64,000 bases of DNA. Origin: Flavobacteriaceae bacterium UBA3159 (GTDB lineage Bacteria; Bacteroidota; Bacteroidia; Flavobacteriales; Flavobacteriaceae). The translations under genes were made by a program, and so were the position numbers. The first letter of the stretch is position 1. Every line of letters begins with the position of its first letter. The stretch is from the NCBI GenBank assembly GCA_002364535.1, contig DEYL01000054.1, positions 1 to 64,000 on the forward strand. The letters run 5' to 3'. The notes under the pieces were generated by a model. That model searched no databases, was not told the origin of the DNA, and worked only from the letters and a program-made list of their open reading frames with translations. Positions 1 through 9,424 of the stretch are shown here, one piece after another.

Positions 1-548
1 CTTCTTCCTCGAATTTGAACCTGAGGACTCTGTCCAGGTCTACCACCTTGAGAAGTAATATCTACTCCAGCAACTTGACCTTTAATAGCGTCTACACTAC
101 TTCCAGCAGCTACACGCTCAATTGTTTCAGAATCAACCCTTACAATCGAAGCAGTAACTTCTCTTCGGGTTTGTGTTCCATAACCAGTAACAATTATTTC
201 ATCAAGAAAACTTGCTTCCTCCTCAAGCGAAATGCTAAATGAGGTATTATTCCCTACTGTAGCTTCTTGATCTTTAAAACCTACAAATGAAAAAATTAAT
301 ACGTCAGTTTCAGCAGCTTGAATTGAAAAATTTCCATCAAAATCTGTTGATGCTCCTGTATTAGTTCCTTTAATGACAACATTAACCCCAGGTAACGGAA
401 CGCCTGATGGGTCAGCCACAGTTCCACTAACAGATTGTTGCGCAGAAGCAAAAGAACCTACTAAGAACAATAAACTTAAAACACTTTTCTTAAAAAGTGA
501 AAGTGTTTTTCCACGGGCTTTACAGATGCCCAAGTGAATAGAATTCAT
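1..548 (-). CDS. SusC-like TonB-dependent outer-membrane receptor, N-terminal part (cut by window edge)
   Basis: The minus strand from 548 reads into a SusC/RagA receptor that continues beyond base 1. About 182 residues are visible. A signal peptide ends near SFASAQQ. A carboxypeptidase-like regulatory domain follows (SGTVADPSGVPLPGVNVV, then STDFDGNFSI). After it come the DEIIVTGYGTQ segment and the start of the TonB plug (KGQVAGVDI). SusC proteins import oligosaccharides across the outer membrane with a SusD lipoprotein; its partner would lie left of the window. The start at 548 (MNSIHLG) is followed by a plausible signal peptide, and no other start fits better. Two palindromic operator-like sites lie just upstream, so this gene is probably controlled together with the DUF1080 operons near 47.5 and 52.5 kb. 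Confidence 0.93.
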   Translation of the reverse strand, partial: MNSIHLGICKARGKTLSLFKKSVLSLLFLVGSFASAQQSVSGTVADPSGVPLPGVNVVIKGTNTGASTDFDGNFSIQAAETDVLIFSFVGFKDQEATVGNNTSFSISLEEEASFLDEIIVTGYGTQTRREVTASIVRVDSETIERVAAGSSVDAIKGQVAGVDITSQGGRPGQSPQVQIRGR

Positions 549-587
549 ACTTTAATAAATTTTGGTTAGTAATTAATTTGTTTTTTC

Positions 588-605
588 TTTCGTGCACGCA
601 CACAT
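588..605. promoter_or_regulatory. Operator-like palindrome A1 upstream of left-edge SusC
   Basis: The sequence CGTGCACGCACACA (591-604) contains the perfect palindrome CGTGCACG. The same 14 bases occur at 47508-47521, and a one-mismatch version over 13 bases lies at 52483-52495. All three sit in short intergenic gaps before PUL genes. This one is about 45 bases upstream of the SusC start at 548. A transcription-factor binding site is the simplest reading; the factor is not in the window. Confidence 0.6.
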
Positions 606-616
606 GTTTTATTTAA

Positions 617-636
617 TTGTGCGTACGACTGTGCAA
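617..636. promoter_or_regulatory. Operator-like site A2, second copy upstream of left-edge SusC
   Basis: On the minus strand the core TACGCACA (618-625) matches the core of the site at 52486-52493. The wider segment is an imperfect inverted repeat (TTGTGCGTAC then GACTGTGCAA). It lies 12 bases beyond site A1, so the SusC promoter region carries two tandem sites, which would suit cooperative binding. Confidence 0.45.
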
Positions 637-712
637 GATAAATAAAATATGTTAAAAAAAACAAAAAATTACTTAGTGAATCCGCTTTTAATTCAGAATT
701 AAGTTCTTCATT

Positions 713-3163
713 TTATTTATTTAAAGCATTTACAGTATAATCACCAGATTTAAATTCTAAAACAACATAATCATCAAACTTTTTTTGAAAACTTATATTG
801 GAATCATTTTGTAAATATTGACCATTCTTCCATATTTCTTTTTCATTTATTTCAATTACGAAGGATTTGATTTTTTGAATTGGTACGTATATCCTTGAAG
901 AGGTATTCATTGGAATAATAGCTTTGATTTGTAATCCTACCTCTAAGCTTTTTTTTCTTAGCTTTTTTATCTTAACATTTATATCACCTGCTGAAGACGG
1001 GACTAATCCCTCACACCACTCTAAATCATATAAATTAGGTTTAATTTTAAATTTTTTCCAACCCGGTAGAATTGGTTCAATGCCCAGAACCTTTTCTGGA
1101 AGAAGAGCTGTTGGTCCAGAACACCAAGCATGAGATTTTGATCTTCCCAACTTTGGAATCCAATTTTCAAACCATGCCCCATTAAAATCATTTCTGTTCA
1201 TTTGCTCTCCCCAGTTTTTTCTTATATAATCTAAAGCCCATTGTCCTTTCCCCTCAGAAAACATAGAATTCAGAAGCCAATAGGAAAAAGATTGTTCACA
1301 TGATTTGCCCTGGGCCTCGATAAAATTTACCAAAGAAGATTTATAATTTTCTTCAACAATGCCATATTTTAGGGCATAGACTTGTGTTTGTTGTGTAATT
1401 CTAGAACTTTTAAATCCGTCTTTAAATAGCTTTTCTTTTTTAAGCCACATGAATTTTTGTACAGATTGTTTAATCTCTTCAGCTTTCTTATACCATAATT
1501 TCGCTTGGTTTTGGTCACCAATTATATTGCGAGCTAGCCATGCTGCTGAATTTAATGCGCCAAAATACAGACAATTCATTGCAGTATTTTCTCCATTTAC
1601 ATCCATCTTAAAAGTATCGGGATGATCTAAAACAACCCAACCTGGAACTTTCCCTAATAGCTTTCTTTCATCAGATTCATAAATTTCAAAATATTTCAAT
1701 AATAATTTTAAATTCGGATACACCTGTCTGACTAATTCAAAATCTTTGTAAAACATAAAATGCTCTTTCAACATCAGAATCCATTCTAATTGATAATCAG
1801 GTATATAAGTAGAAGTTTTTGGCCCTAAACGATAGTCTGTTGGATGGCGACCACGAATAGCCCCTTTATCAGAAAATCTCTGGGAGAATGCACCACTTAG
1901 AATGGAGTAATCATTTAATAATTTTATGTTAGTGTCAAAACTATAGGCTGAATAGCGAACCATATATCGACTATCTCCTGCAATATATTGAGTTTGCTCA
2001 CGCCAAGGTGTATCCATCCAAGTATCCTGGGCACAAATCTGCATTGACCACCTTCCAATTTCCCAAATATCATTTAGGATACTGTCTGAGCATGAAAAAT
2101 ATCCTCTGTTTTTTACTGGAAATGACCTAAATTTTGCTAAAACATTTTCAATTTTAACGTCTTTATTTTGATTTATAGCCAAATATCTAAAGGATCTCCA
2201 AGTAACAGGATGCCAACTTTGAAGTCCCTTTTTAGTGATATATGAGTCAATATAATTTACATTGTCAGTCATTAATGGAACACTATCTTTTCCGAGAGTC
2301 TCTGCTGTCCCAATTTCAAGTTTTAATCCTGACTCTCTTGCATTAGCAACAAAACGGGGATATGCGGTGATGGCTTTTCCAAAATCATAAATATGAAAAC
2401 CATTTCTACTCCATTTTCTCTTAGGGGTGATAATTTTTAAAAAAGTACGCTCCCTATTAATTACTACAATCTTATTCCATGGATCTATTGGAGGAACTCC
2501 AATTTCAGTAGCATTTACCCAATTCGAATCATCAAAACGGTTAAGTTCCCAACTATCATATGCAAGTCTTGCATCGTACTTCTCTTGCCTTCCTATAGTG
2601 TGATCAATTTGACGGTGATCTGTTTTGTTGTTCCACGCTATTGCTTTTGCAACTAGCCAACTTTTATCGCTATTTAACTTGATAATTTTATCCTCGTTGT
2701 CGATTATTTTTGATTGAAAGAAAAAGCCTCCTCTCCCATTCATTCTGTGATGTAATCCTTCCCCTACATTATAAACAAGAGTAGCTATTGTATTTTTACC
2801 TGATTTAAGATATTGAAATATATCAATTTCCTCATAGGTTTGATACTCAGGATCCGGGTTAGTTGGAACACGATCAATGTATACACCGTTTATATAAAGC
2901 TCGGCGAAGGAAAAGGCTGATATATATGCTTTTGCCTCTTTTATTGAGCCTATCAAGGTAAAACTTTTACGAAAATGTAAGTAATAATTTTTTGGATTCG
3001 GGTCTCCAGAATCCCAAATCCAATTTGCCTCTGGCTTTCGTCCCTCAAAGGATTCTGATTCAGGAAATATAAAACCGTCTTTACTTGAAAGTTTATTTTG
3101 ACATATGCAAAGTTGACATATTGTAAAAAAAAATAAAAATATTGTCCCTTTTTTTAACTTCAT
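713..3163 (-). CDS. Glycoside hydrolase family 78 alpha-L-rhamnosidase
   Basis: Predicted secreted or periplasmic alpha-L-rhamnosidase of 816 residues. A hydrophobic signal (about residues 6-21) is followed by the GH78 N-terminal beta-sandwich (ANWIWDSGDPNPKNYYLHFR near 46-65; the 'ELYINGVYIDR' segment near 89). The (alpha/alpha)6 catalytic domain carries the acidic motif DTWMDTPWREQ...GDSR at about 380-398, where GH78 enzymes keep their catalytic acids. The C-terminal beta-domain has the usual 'GIEPILPGWKKFKIKP' segment. The nearest family alternative is GH106, but the N-terminal domains and C-terminus favour GH78. It is the last gene of the long minus-strand run. A second, distinct GH78 lies at 57799-60111. 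The expected role is rhamnose release after desulfation. Confidence 0.88.
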   Translation of the reverse strand: MKLKKGTIFLFFFTICQLCICQNKLSSKDGFIFPESESFEGRKPEANWIWDSGDPNPKNYYLHFRKSFTLIGSIKEAKAYISAFSFAELYINGVYIDRVPTNPDPEYQTYEEIDIFQYLKSGKNTIATLVYNVGEGLHHRMNGRGGFFFQSKIIDNEDKIIKLNSDKSWLVAKAIAWNNKTDHRQIDHTIGRQEKYDARLAYDSWELNRFDDSNWVNATEIGVPPIDPWNKIVVINRERTFLKIITPKRKWSRNGFHIYDFGKAITAYPRFVANARESGLKLEIGTAETLGKDSVPLMTDNVNYIDSYITKKGLQSWHPVTWRSFRYLAINQNKDVKIENVLAKFRSFPVKNRGYFSCSDSILNDIWEIGRWSMQICAQDTWMDTPWREQTQYIAGDSRYMVRYSAYSFDTNIKLLNDYSILSGAFSQRFSDKGAIRGRHPTDYRLGPKTSTYIPDYQLEWILMLKEHFMFYKDFELVRQVYPNLKLLLKYFEIYESDERKLLGKVPGWVVLDHPDTFKMDVNGENTAMNCLYFGALNSAAWLARNIIGDQNQAKLWYKKAEEIKQSVQKFMWLKKEKLFKDGFKSSRITQQTQVYALKYGIVEENYKSSLVNFIEAQGKSCEQSFSYWLLNSMFSEGKGQWALDYIRKNWGEQMNRNDFNGAWFENWIPKLGRSKSHAWCSGPTALLPEKVLGIEPILPGWKKFKIKPNLYDLEWCEGLVPSSAGDINVKIKKLRKKSLEVGLQIKAIIPMNTSSRIYVPIQKIKSFVIEINEKEIWKNGQYLQNDSNISFQKKFDDYVVLEFKSGDYTVNALNK

Positions 3164-3251
3164 TAAAATGTTTATTAATCCAATAAAATATTAATTGTTT
3201 TTCCAATCTCTTTAATTTGTGTCGCTTGCAAATCAATATTAAATTGAATAA

Positions 3252-4784
3252 TTAGTTAAAAGTTAATTCTCCATTATTCTTTTCAAGGTCAAAAAATTCA
3301 GAATCCATTCTCTCAATTTTTTTTCCACGAACAAAAACATTTTTTAAATGAACGCTTAAATCATTCTTTTGGGTTTGGGGGTAGTGCCTGTAAAAAGCCC
3401 ATTTTTTGGGAAAGGCCACTTCAAAAGTACAATCCTCAAGGGTTATTTTTTGGATTTTACCCAAAGAAGAAGTATCTCTATTTCTTTTCGTAATATAAAA
3501 ATTGATACCGGTTTGCTTTCTATCTTGATGACAAAACTCAGCACGAATATTTTTAAACAATACTTCATTTACCAACGCTCCATCTCTTACATTGATTCCC
3601 ATCACACGGTCTGATTCTATAATATCATTATTCTCAAAAATAATATTTTGCATTCGATCGCAATAGGTTTCAGTTCCAATTTTTAAGCCTGTTTTTTTTG
3701 TTAAAAATACATTATTACGAATGGTAATTCTCTCTACATTGGGTATCTTATCTTGGTTTTCACCATAACCAGTGCATTTAATAGCAACTATATCATCTCC
3801 AGCCCATCCAAATGAGTTTTCAATTAGTATATCACTAGAACTGTCAGGATCCCATCCATCTAAACTTCCAAGATATTTATTTTCAATAGGGTTGTTCATT
3901 AATTTACAATATCGAAAACTAATGTGATTGGAGTTGAGGATATGGGTATTCCATCGGGCAGCATCTTTTAATATTATTCCTTCTATTTGAACATTACTTG
4001 AGCGGTAAATGAACAACAGCCTTATATCTCTTTTCTTTTTAGATTTCTCAGGATGAGATAGTGCAACAATTTGGGTCCCATTACCATCAATTGTTCCCAA
4101 GCCAGAAATTTTGAGGTTTTGAACATCTTTTACAAGAATAAAATGATTGATTTTTGTATTGTCGTTTGAATTGTAACTAATCAGGGAATTGTCATCAGCT
4201 ATAATTCTTGCATTTTTACTAAGGTGAATATGGCTATTGCTTCTAAACTCAAGTTTATTTGTCTTATATTTTCCAGGGGGGAAATAAAGTACTTTTTCAC
4301 TCCCAGAAATGTTATTCAAAGCCATTTGAATTTTTAAAGTTTCATTCATTTGACCGCTATTGTCAATACCATATTCATCAACTATGTTTACACTTTTCTC
4401 CGGAACAACTTCAGGGTTTTCAAACAATAAAACCAAACGTTTTGTAAAATCTTGATCTTGACTAAATCGAATTACGACATAACCCAGTCGATTTATACTG
4501 AAAGAAAGTTCATTTCCTGATTTATCGCCCGTTATTTTGTATCGCTTGGGTGAGATCGACCATTCATCAGCATTATAAGAAAGATCGGAGGACTCTACCT
4601 TAATTTTAATAGGCTTACCTGTGTAGGTAATACGAGCAAATTTAAAGCTCGATAGACCGTGAGTCAATGGAACATCGTTTTGTTCATGAACTTTAACACG
4701 ATTACCATCAACAAAAACCTTAAAAGTCTGTGCTTTTAATTGAAAAACTAATAAATAAATAAAAATTAAAAGGAAAGATCGCAC
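3252..4784 (-). CDS. Secreted right-handed beta-helix glycosidase, GH28-like
   Basis: A 510-residue protein with signal peptide (cleavage near LKAQ, residue 19), an N-terminal beta-sandwich of about 110 residues, then a parallel beta-helix. The helix begins with the pectinase-type entry segment (DNSGQMNETLKIQMALNNI, about 141-159; YFPPGKYKT near 167). It continues with GLGTIDGNG (228-236), an acidic cluster DGWDPDSS (309-316) and GDDIVAIK (329-336). These resemble the Asp motifs of family 28 polygalacturonase-like enzymes. The later GHG and RIK motifs of true polygalacturonases are not evident, so substrate and exact family are open; another beta-helix family (GH49- or GH110-like) is possible. 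It lies 88 bases downstream of no gene on its 3' side other than the GH78, and 59 bases after the sulfatase start region upstream. Confidence 0.65.
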   Translation of the reverse strand: MRSFLLIFIYLLVFQLKAQTFKVFVDGNRVKVHEQNDVPLTHGLSSFKFARITYTGKPIKIKVESSDLSYNADEWSISPKRYKITGDKSGNELSFSINRLGYVVIRFSQDQDFTKRLVLLFENPEVVPEKSVNIVDEYGIDNSGQMNETLKIQMALNNISGSEKVLYFPPGKYKTNKLEFRSNSHIHLSKNARIIADDNSLISYNSNDNTKINHFILVKDVQNLKISGLGTIDGNGTQIVALSHPEKSKKKRDIRLLFIYRSSNVQIEGIILKDAARWNTHILNSNHISFRYCKLMNNPIENKYLGSLDGWDPDSSSDILIENSFGWAGDDIVAIKCTGYGENQDKIPNVERITIRNNVFLTKKTGLKIGTETYCDRMQNIIFENNDIIESDRVMGINVRDGALVNEVLFKNIRAEFCHQDRKQTGINFYITKRNRDTSSLGKIQKITLEDCTFEVAFPKKWAFYRHYPQTQKNDLSVHLKNVFVRGKKIERMDSEFFDLEKNNGELTFN

Positions 4785-4843
4785 AAAATAAATTTTATTA
4801 AAATAGAGGTATTTATTTCAAATTAATTGCTCAGTTAAAAAAT

Positions 4844-6406
4844 TCATCTTGCAAATACCGGGTTGTATTGTCCCCTTAAGTTAAATCCAGGAAAGTTTCG
4901 CATCGACGAATATCGCGGGTAACTGTCAAATATTGGATTGTCAGAAGCACGGGGATCGCCCTGTTCTTTTAGATCGTGCAACAGTTGTTGTTTAAGTTGG
5001 ATTAACACCTGTTTGTACTCAGGGAACATAGCAATGTTTTGAGTACAATGGGGATCTTTTTTAATATCATATAATTGTTCTTTTGGTCTTTTAGCAAAAG
5101 CCCTATCAAAATATGGAGTGTCTTGCATGGCCATGATCGCCTCCTTAGAAGGCGAAGCATCAACATCGTGGTAGCCTGGATAAAGGGCTTTGAAACCTTT
5201 TACCTTGCTCCTGCGATCATTTTCTGGGTTTTTTGGTACTGGATCTCCTTGTGGCCAGAGGTCTGGGATAAAATTGTGTACATACAAATAATTACTGGTT
5301 CTGATAGCTCTGGCTGGATATCCAAGGTTGTCGGGTCGGGCATGGGTATGACGCTCCCGGCCGGTGAGAACATACTCGCGATGCTTAGGATGCTCTACTT
5401 CGGTTAATACCGACATCAAACTCTTACCTGTGGTGTCCATTCGATCTGTAGTCCCCACCAACTCCATCAGTGTGGGTGCTATATCGATGGAGCCCACAGG
5501 TTCATGGACTTCTTTTCCCTTGATGCCGTGCGGCATGGAAATGACCAATGGAACGTGTGTTCCAAATTCCTGGACATTGGCTTTAGCATAGGGGAATGGC
5601 ATGCCGTTGTCAGCAGTAACAATGATAAAGGTATTTTCTAATTCTCCTTTTTCCTCTAAAAACTGAATCATTTGAAGTAGGTGGTTGTCAAAATGTTCTA
5701 TCTCCAAAATATAGTCGAGAACATCGTTTCTAACCACCTCGTTGTCTGGAAGGAACTTTGGAACCTCTACTTTATCGAGGCTTTTTCCTGCTTTTACCCC
5801 TGTTTGATACTCGTAAACACGATGGGGCTCATGGGAACCAAACCAAAAAACAAAGGGGTTTTCAGCAGTTTTTTTACTGTAAAATTCCTGAAAGTTTTTA
5901 AAATAATTATTGGATCGGATCCCCGTGGTGGGTGGCGTTTCCAACAAATGCTGGTTATAACCCTCCCCTACCGGGTTTTGCTTTCTCCCAGAAATTTCCC
6001 AATTCCCGGGGCCCCAGGGCTTTCCTGTGTAGCCGACAAAATATCCCTGCTCTGCCAAAATCTCAGTAAAAACCTTAAATTTTTTTGGGAAATTACTAGC
6101 ATGGGTTCCCGCTTCCTCCAATTCCCATATATTTTTTCCAGTCAAAATAGCCGCACGTGACGGACTACACTGGGGAGCTGCGACAAACGCATTGTGAAAC
6201 AATACACCATTTTTGGCAACGTAATCAAAACCAGGTGTTTGGATTTCTGAAAAGCCGTAGATACCTGTGTGTGGATAGGACTGATCGTCTGCAATGGCAA
6301 TCAGAATATTGGGAGTTTTTTTCTTGCTTTTGGTCGGGGGAGAACAAGCCAACAATGGTAATAAAATAAAGACCAATAAGCCTAGTGTTTTGATGGGTAA
6401 TTTCAT
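4844..6406 (-). CDS. S1 family sulfatase, lipoprotein (CSPSR), S1_8-like
   Basis: Formylglycine-dependent sulfatase. I chose the start at 6406 (MKLPIKTLGL) because it gives a clean lipoprotein signal ending LLAC (Cys21) and sits 10 bases after the upstream stop. The longer start at 6442 would overlap that gene and add a non-signal extension. The formylglycine motif is CSPSRAAILTG at about residue 80. The metal site begins with PNILIAIADDQ. A GKPWGPG segment replaces the common GKWHLG, and TADNGMPFPY supplies the late metal ligands. The ADDQS and GKPWGPG features recall sulfamidase/heparan-sulfatase-like S1_8 members, though I assign this from memory only. The lipid anchor suggests the periplasmic or outer-membrane surface. 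Confidence 0.93.
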   Translation of the reverse strand: MKLPIKTLGLLVFILLPLLACSPPTKSKKKTPNILIAIADDQSYPHTGIYGFSEIQTPGFDYVAKNGVLFHNAFVAAPQCSPSRAAILTGKNIWELEEAGTHASNFPKKFKVFTEILAEQGYFVGYTGKPWGPGNWEISGRKQNPVGEGYNQHLLETPPTTGIRSNNYFKNFQEFYSKKTAENPFVFWFGSHEPHRVYEYQTGVKAGKSLDKVEVPKFLPDNEVVRNDVLDYILEIEHFDNHLLQMIQFLEEKGELENTFIIVTADNGMPFPYAKANVQEFGTHVPLVISMPHGIKGKEVHEPVGSIDIAPTLMELVGTTDRMDTTGKSLMSVLTEVEHPKHREYVLTGRERHTHARPDNLGYPARAIRTSNYLYVHNFIPDLWPQGDPVPKNPENDRRSKVKGFKALYPGYHDVDASPSKEAIMAMQDTPYFDRAFAKRPKEQLYDIKKDPHCTQNIAMFPEYKQVLIQLKQQLLHDLKEQGDPRASDNPIFDSYPRYSSMRNFPGFNLRGQYNPVFAR

Positions 6407-6416
6407 ATATATAATT

Positions 6417-7925
6417 TTAGTTGGGTTGCCTGATGGAATCAAGCTTGAATTTCATTATTTCTAATTGATTTGGGTATTCTTTTGCAAGGTCATTTTTTTC
6501 ACTGGTGTCATTTTTTAAGTTAAATAAACGCATTTCGAATACGCCCGGAGGTGGAGATATAAATGCAGGTGGGGTAAATCCTCCAGAACCTCTTTTTTCT
6601 ATCATCTTCCAATCCCCATAACGTATGGCAAAATGTCCTTCTGAACTGTGGTGAACGATCGGTCTAATAAGGGAATCATCAGTCGCGTCTGTTAGCTCAT
6701 CGAAGAGGCTAAAGCTATCTGGAGCATTTGAGGGGATACCCAAAAGGTCGGACACAGTTGCATAAAAATTGGCCAATGAATTGATCTGATTACTTTTGCT
6801 ATTAGGTGCTACTTTTCCGGGCCATTTTACAATAAATGGTACGCGATGACCCGCCTCGTAAATATCGCCTTTCATACCGCGTAAATTGGCAGCTGCTCGA
6901 TGACCGAATTCATCTATATGTTGTGGTTTCCAGTAAGGACCGTTGTCACTGGTAAAAACTACTAAGGTCTGTTTTGTAATTCCTTTGGCATCTATATGGT
7001 CGAGGAGCTGACCCAACTGATCGTCCACCATTTGAACAAATTCACCGTACATACCAGCTGCTGACTTGTTCCGATATTTTTCTTTGGGTACCCAAGGGGT
7101 ATGGGGTGCTGCCAAGGGTAAATACAGGAAAAAAGGAGCTTCTTTTTGAGTAGCATGATTGATGTAGGCTTTAGCTTTTTGTATAAAGGTCGGAAGCACT
7201 TTATAGAAATCAAAGCCCTCGGCCATAGGCCCAGGACGCCAAAAATCATAGTCTTTATCACCGTCTAAATTACTCCCATCGCTGAAGTCGCTAATGGGTT
7301 GTGTAAATTTTTCGTTTTCCAAATAGACATAGGGCGGGATATCGAGTGAAGCAGGCAGGATATAACTGTAATCAAAACCAACATCGATGGGACCTTTGGT
7401 TGGATTTTTTGAAAAATCAACAATCTCTTCCTGATAGTCAGTGACAATCCCAGGGGCTCTTCTTTTGACCTGGTCCTCTCGGTAATTGGGTTTGAGTTGC
7501 CAGTCCAATCCCAGATGCCATTTACCCACCACAGCAGTTTGATAATCATTACGTTGTAAAAGCTTGGCCACCGTTTCTTTTTGGTCGGGAATCATCAAAG
7601 GTCCATAACTCCAAAGCACTCCTTTTTTAAGCCGGGTACGCCACGCATATTCTCCTGTCAGTATACTATATCGGGTAGGGGTGCAAACAGAAGAAGTAGA
7701 ATGCATGTCCATAAAAGCCATTCCTTGGTGTGCCAGCTGATCTAAATGGGGTGTTTTAATTTTACTTTTGTTGTTGTAATATTTCAAATCACCATAACCC
7801 AAATCGTCTGCCAAAATATAAATTATATTGGGATGATTAGGTTTTGGCTGCTCCCCGGCAGTACACCCCAAAAAAATAAAAAAATAATAAACTAAGGATA
7901 CCTTTTTTAAAGTCATTTTTATCAT
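6417..7925 (-). CDS. S1 family arylsulfatase-like sulfatase, lipoprotein (CTPTR)
   Basis: A 502-residue sulfatase with a lipoprotein signal (FIFLGC, Cys21). The metal motif is ILADDLGYGDL (about 37-47) and the formylglycine motif CTPTRYSILTG starts at Cys81. The canonical GKWHLGLD and TSDNGPYW motifs are present. All expected catalytic elements are there, so it should be active once matured. It lies 17 bases after the PhoD-like gene and 10 bases before the next sulfatase, within one minus-strand transcription unit. The substrate cannot be read from sequence; overall it resembles arylsulfatase A / N-acetylgalactosamine-6-sulfatase types. An in-frame ATG three codons in (7916) is an alternative start. 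Confidence 0.95.
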   Translation of the reverse strand: MIKMTLKKVSLVYYFFIFLGCTAGEQPKPNHPNIIYILADDLGYGDLKYYNNKSKIKTPHLDQLAHQGMAFMDMHSTSSVCTPTRYSILTGEYAWRTRLKKGVLWSYGPLMIPDQKETVAKLLQRNDYQTAVVGKWHLGLDWQLKPNYREDQVKRRAPGIVTDYQEEIVDFSKNPTKGPIDVGFDYSYILPASLDIPPYVYLENEKFTQPISDFSDGSNLDGDKDYDFWRPGPMAEGFDFYKVLPTFIQKAKAYINHATQKEAPFFLYLPLAAPHTPWVPKEKYRNKSAAGMYGEFVQMVDDQLGQLLDHIDAKGITKQTLVVFTSDNGPYWKPQHIDEFGHRAAANLRGMKGDIYEAGHRVPFIVKWPGKVAPNSKSNQINSLANFYATVSDLLGIPSNAPDSFSLFDELTDATDDSLIRPIVHHSSEGHFAIRYGDWKMIEKRGSGGFTPPAFISPPPGVFEMRLFNLKNDTSEKNDLAKEYPNQLEIMKFKLDSIRQPN

Positions 7926-7942
7926 GCTATATTTTTACAAAA

Positions 7943-9424
7943 CTACTTTGCGTCGGCCAAAAATTCATTGAGTGGATTTCCATTCACATCGTAGTGAACT
8001 ACTGAGATACTTCCTTTTCCCTTGGGGTCAATGGTAACTGTCATGGTCCCTCCCACAATATTTAAATACAAATGTTCGGGCCTTACATCCTCTTGATCCC
8101 AGCCTGAGGCGTGATCATCACTGTTGGCACCTATTGAAAACTCAACTATACCGTAATCTTGGTGTTTGGTGACATGTTGCCAATGGCGGTCACCACAAAC
8201 TATATACATATTGGGCTGAGATGCAATAAATTTTCGAATGATTTCACCCTCGTGATAGAAGCCTCTATTGGAATGGTTGTCTTTTTTCTGGCTGCGATCG
8301 GGACCAATTATAGGAGTTGGGCTGATCAATATCTTAAATGTAGCATCTGAGGCTTGTACCGTTCGCTTAAACCAGTCCATCTGCTCTTTACCCCAAATGG
8401 TTTTATTTGGGCCGTCGGCTTGGGTATTGGGGCTTCTATAATCTCGCCCCTCAACTAACCATATCTGCAAATCTTTTCCCCAGCGGAAGGTCCTGTATGT
8501 TTTGTCTTTGATCGGCATTTCCTGACGAAAAACAGCCAAACCTTGGTCAAAGGTAAAATCCCCCATAAAAGAGGACTTAATCCCTCGATAACAATCGTTA
8601 AACCAAGCATCGTGGTCGTCTTTTTCAAAATAACTGGTAACTTGTGTATGGAAAGATTTATTGGTCGGTAAACTAAACATTCTGTCCCAATGATAATGGG
8701 CCATGCTTTTGTTCTTCGCCAAATTATCATAGTAGAGGATGTCCCCAGCGTGAACAAAAAAATCGAGATCAAGACTTTCTAGAAATGGATATATTTTGTA
8801 CCCATCGGGATGGTCTTGATCGGGGTAACCTTGACAAGTACTCGCCGCAAAAACAATCTTTCGAGAGGTATTGGTATCTGGAGGAGTTTTAAATTTTCCT
8901 TTAATTTGGGCGGAGGTTTTTCCATTTATAGGACGGGCCTCTAATAACAGTTCATAAGTTTTCCCGGGAAGTAATTTATCCAAAATAAATTTTTTGCTGT
9001 AATTGGCTTCAGGGTCCACGCCTTCCCAAGCGGTAGACTGCCAGGAGGATGTATCATTGGGCTTGAAATGAACCCTAAGCTCTCCCTTCATTCCTGGAAC
9101 GGCTCCTTCGACTGTATTGATATCATAGCCTTGTGGAAAATATACCGTACCATTTTTATCTCTCCTTGTTTTTCTCAAGTGCCTTTTGTTAGTAGCGGGA
9201 TCAGTGTATAACGAGATGGGTAGGGGCGCGTCATTTACGCGCTTTTTATTTTTAGTTAATCGCGCCCAAATAATAGCTTCAGTTTGAGACACATCGCCAA
9301 TCCTGATACCTGTAGCGAAATATGGACCTTGGTCACTTTCTGACTGAGACATTAACCCCAAAGGAGTCATGATTAGTACTAACAAAAAAGTTGCGATCTG
9401 GATATAAAAGGTTTTAATGCTCAT
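7943..9424 (-). CDS. PhoD-like metallophosphatase/phosphodiesterase
   Basis: A 493-residue secreted protein. A signal segment (about residues 9-27) is followed by an N-terminal fibronectin-like PhoD_N domain (FATGIRIGDVSQTEAIIWARL near 36) and a metallophosphatase core. Metal-ligand motifs are visible: HAGD (225-228), KDDHD (268-272) and CGDRHWQH near residue 400. PhoD enzymes are Ca/Fe-dependent phosphomonoesterases or diesterases. Its ATG overlaps the stop of the upstream sulfatase by four bases, indicating translational coupling inside the sulfatase operon. Such proteins recur in algal polysaccharide loci, but their role there is unclear. It might remove phosphate, act on another ester, or scavenge phosphate; the sequence cannot decide. 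Confidence 0.88.
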   Translation of the reverse strand: MSIKTFYIQIATFLLVLIMTPLGLMSQSESDQGPYFATGIRIGDVSQTEAIIWARLTKNKKRVNDAPLPISLYTDPATNKRHLRKTRRDKNGTVYFPQGYDINTVEGAVPGMKGELRVHFKPNDTSSWQSTAWEGVDPEANYSKKFILDKLLPGKTYELLLEARPINGKTSAQIKGKFKTPPDTNTSRKIVFAASTCQGYPDQDHPDGYKIYPFLESLDLDFFVHAGDILYYDNLAKNKSMAHYHWDRMFSLPTNKSFHTQVTSYFEKDDHDAWFNDCYRGIKSSFMGDFTFDQGLAVFRQEMPIKDKTYRTFRWGKDLQIWLVEGRDYRSPNTQADGPNKTIWGKEQMDWFKRTVQASDATFKILISPTPIIGPDRSQKKDNHSNRGFYHEGEIIRKFIASQPNMYIVCGDRHWQHVTKHQDYGIVEFSIGANSDDHASGWDQEDVRPEHLYLNIVGGTMTVTIDPKGKGSISVVHYDVNGNPLNEFLADAK

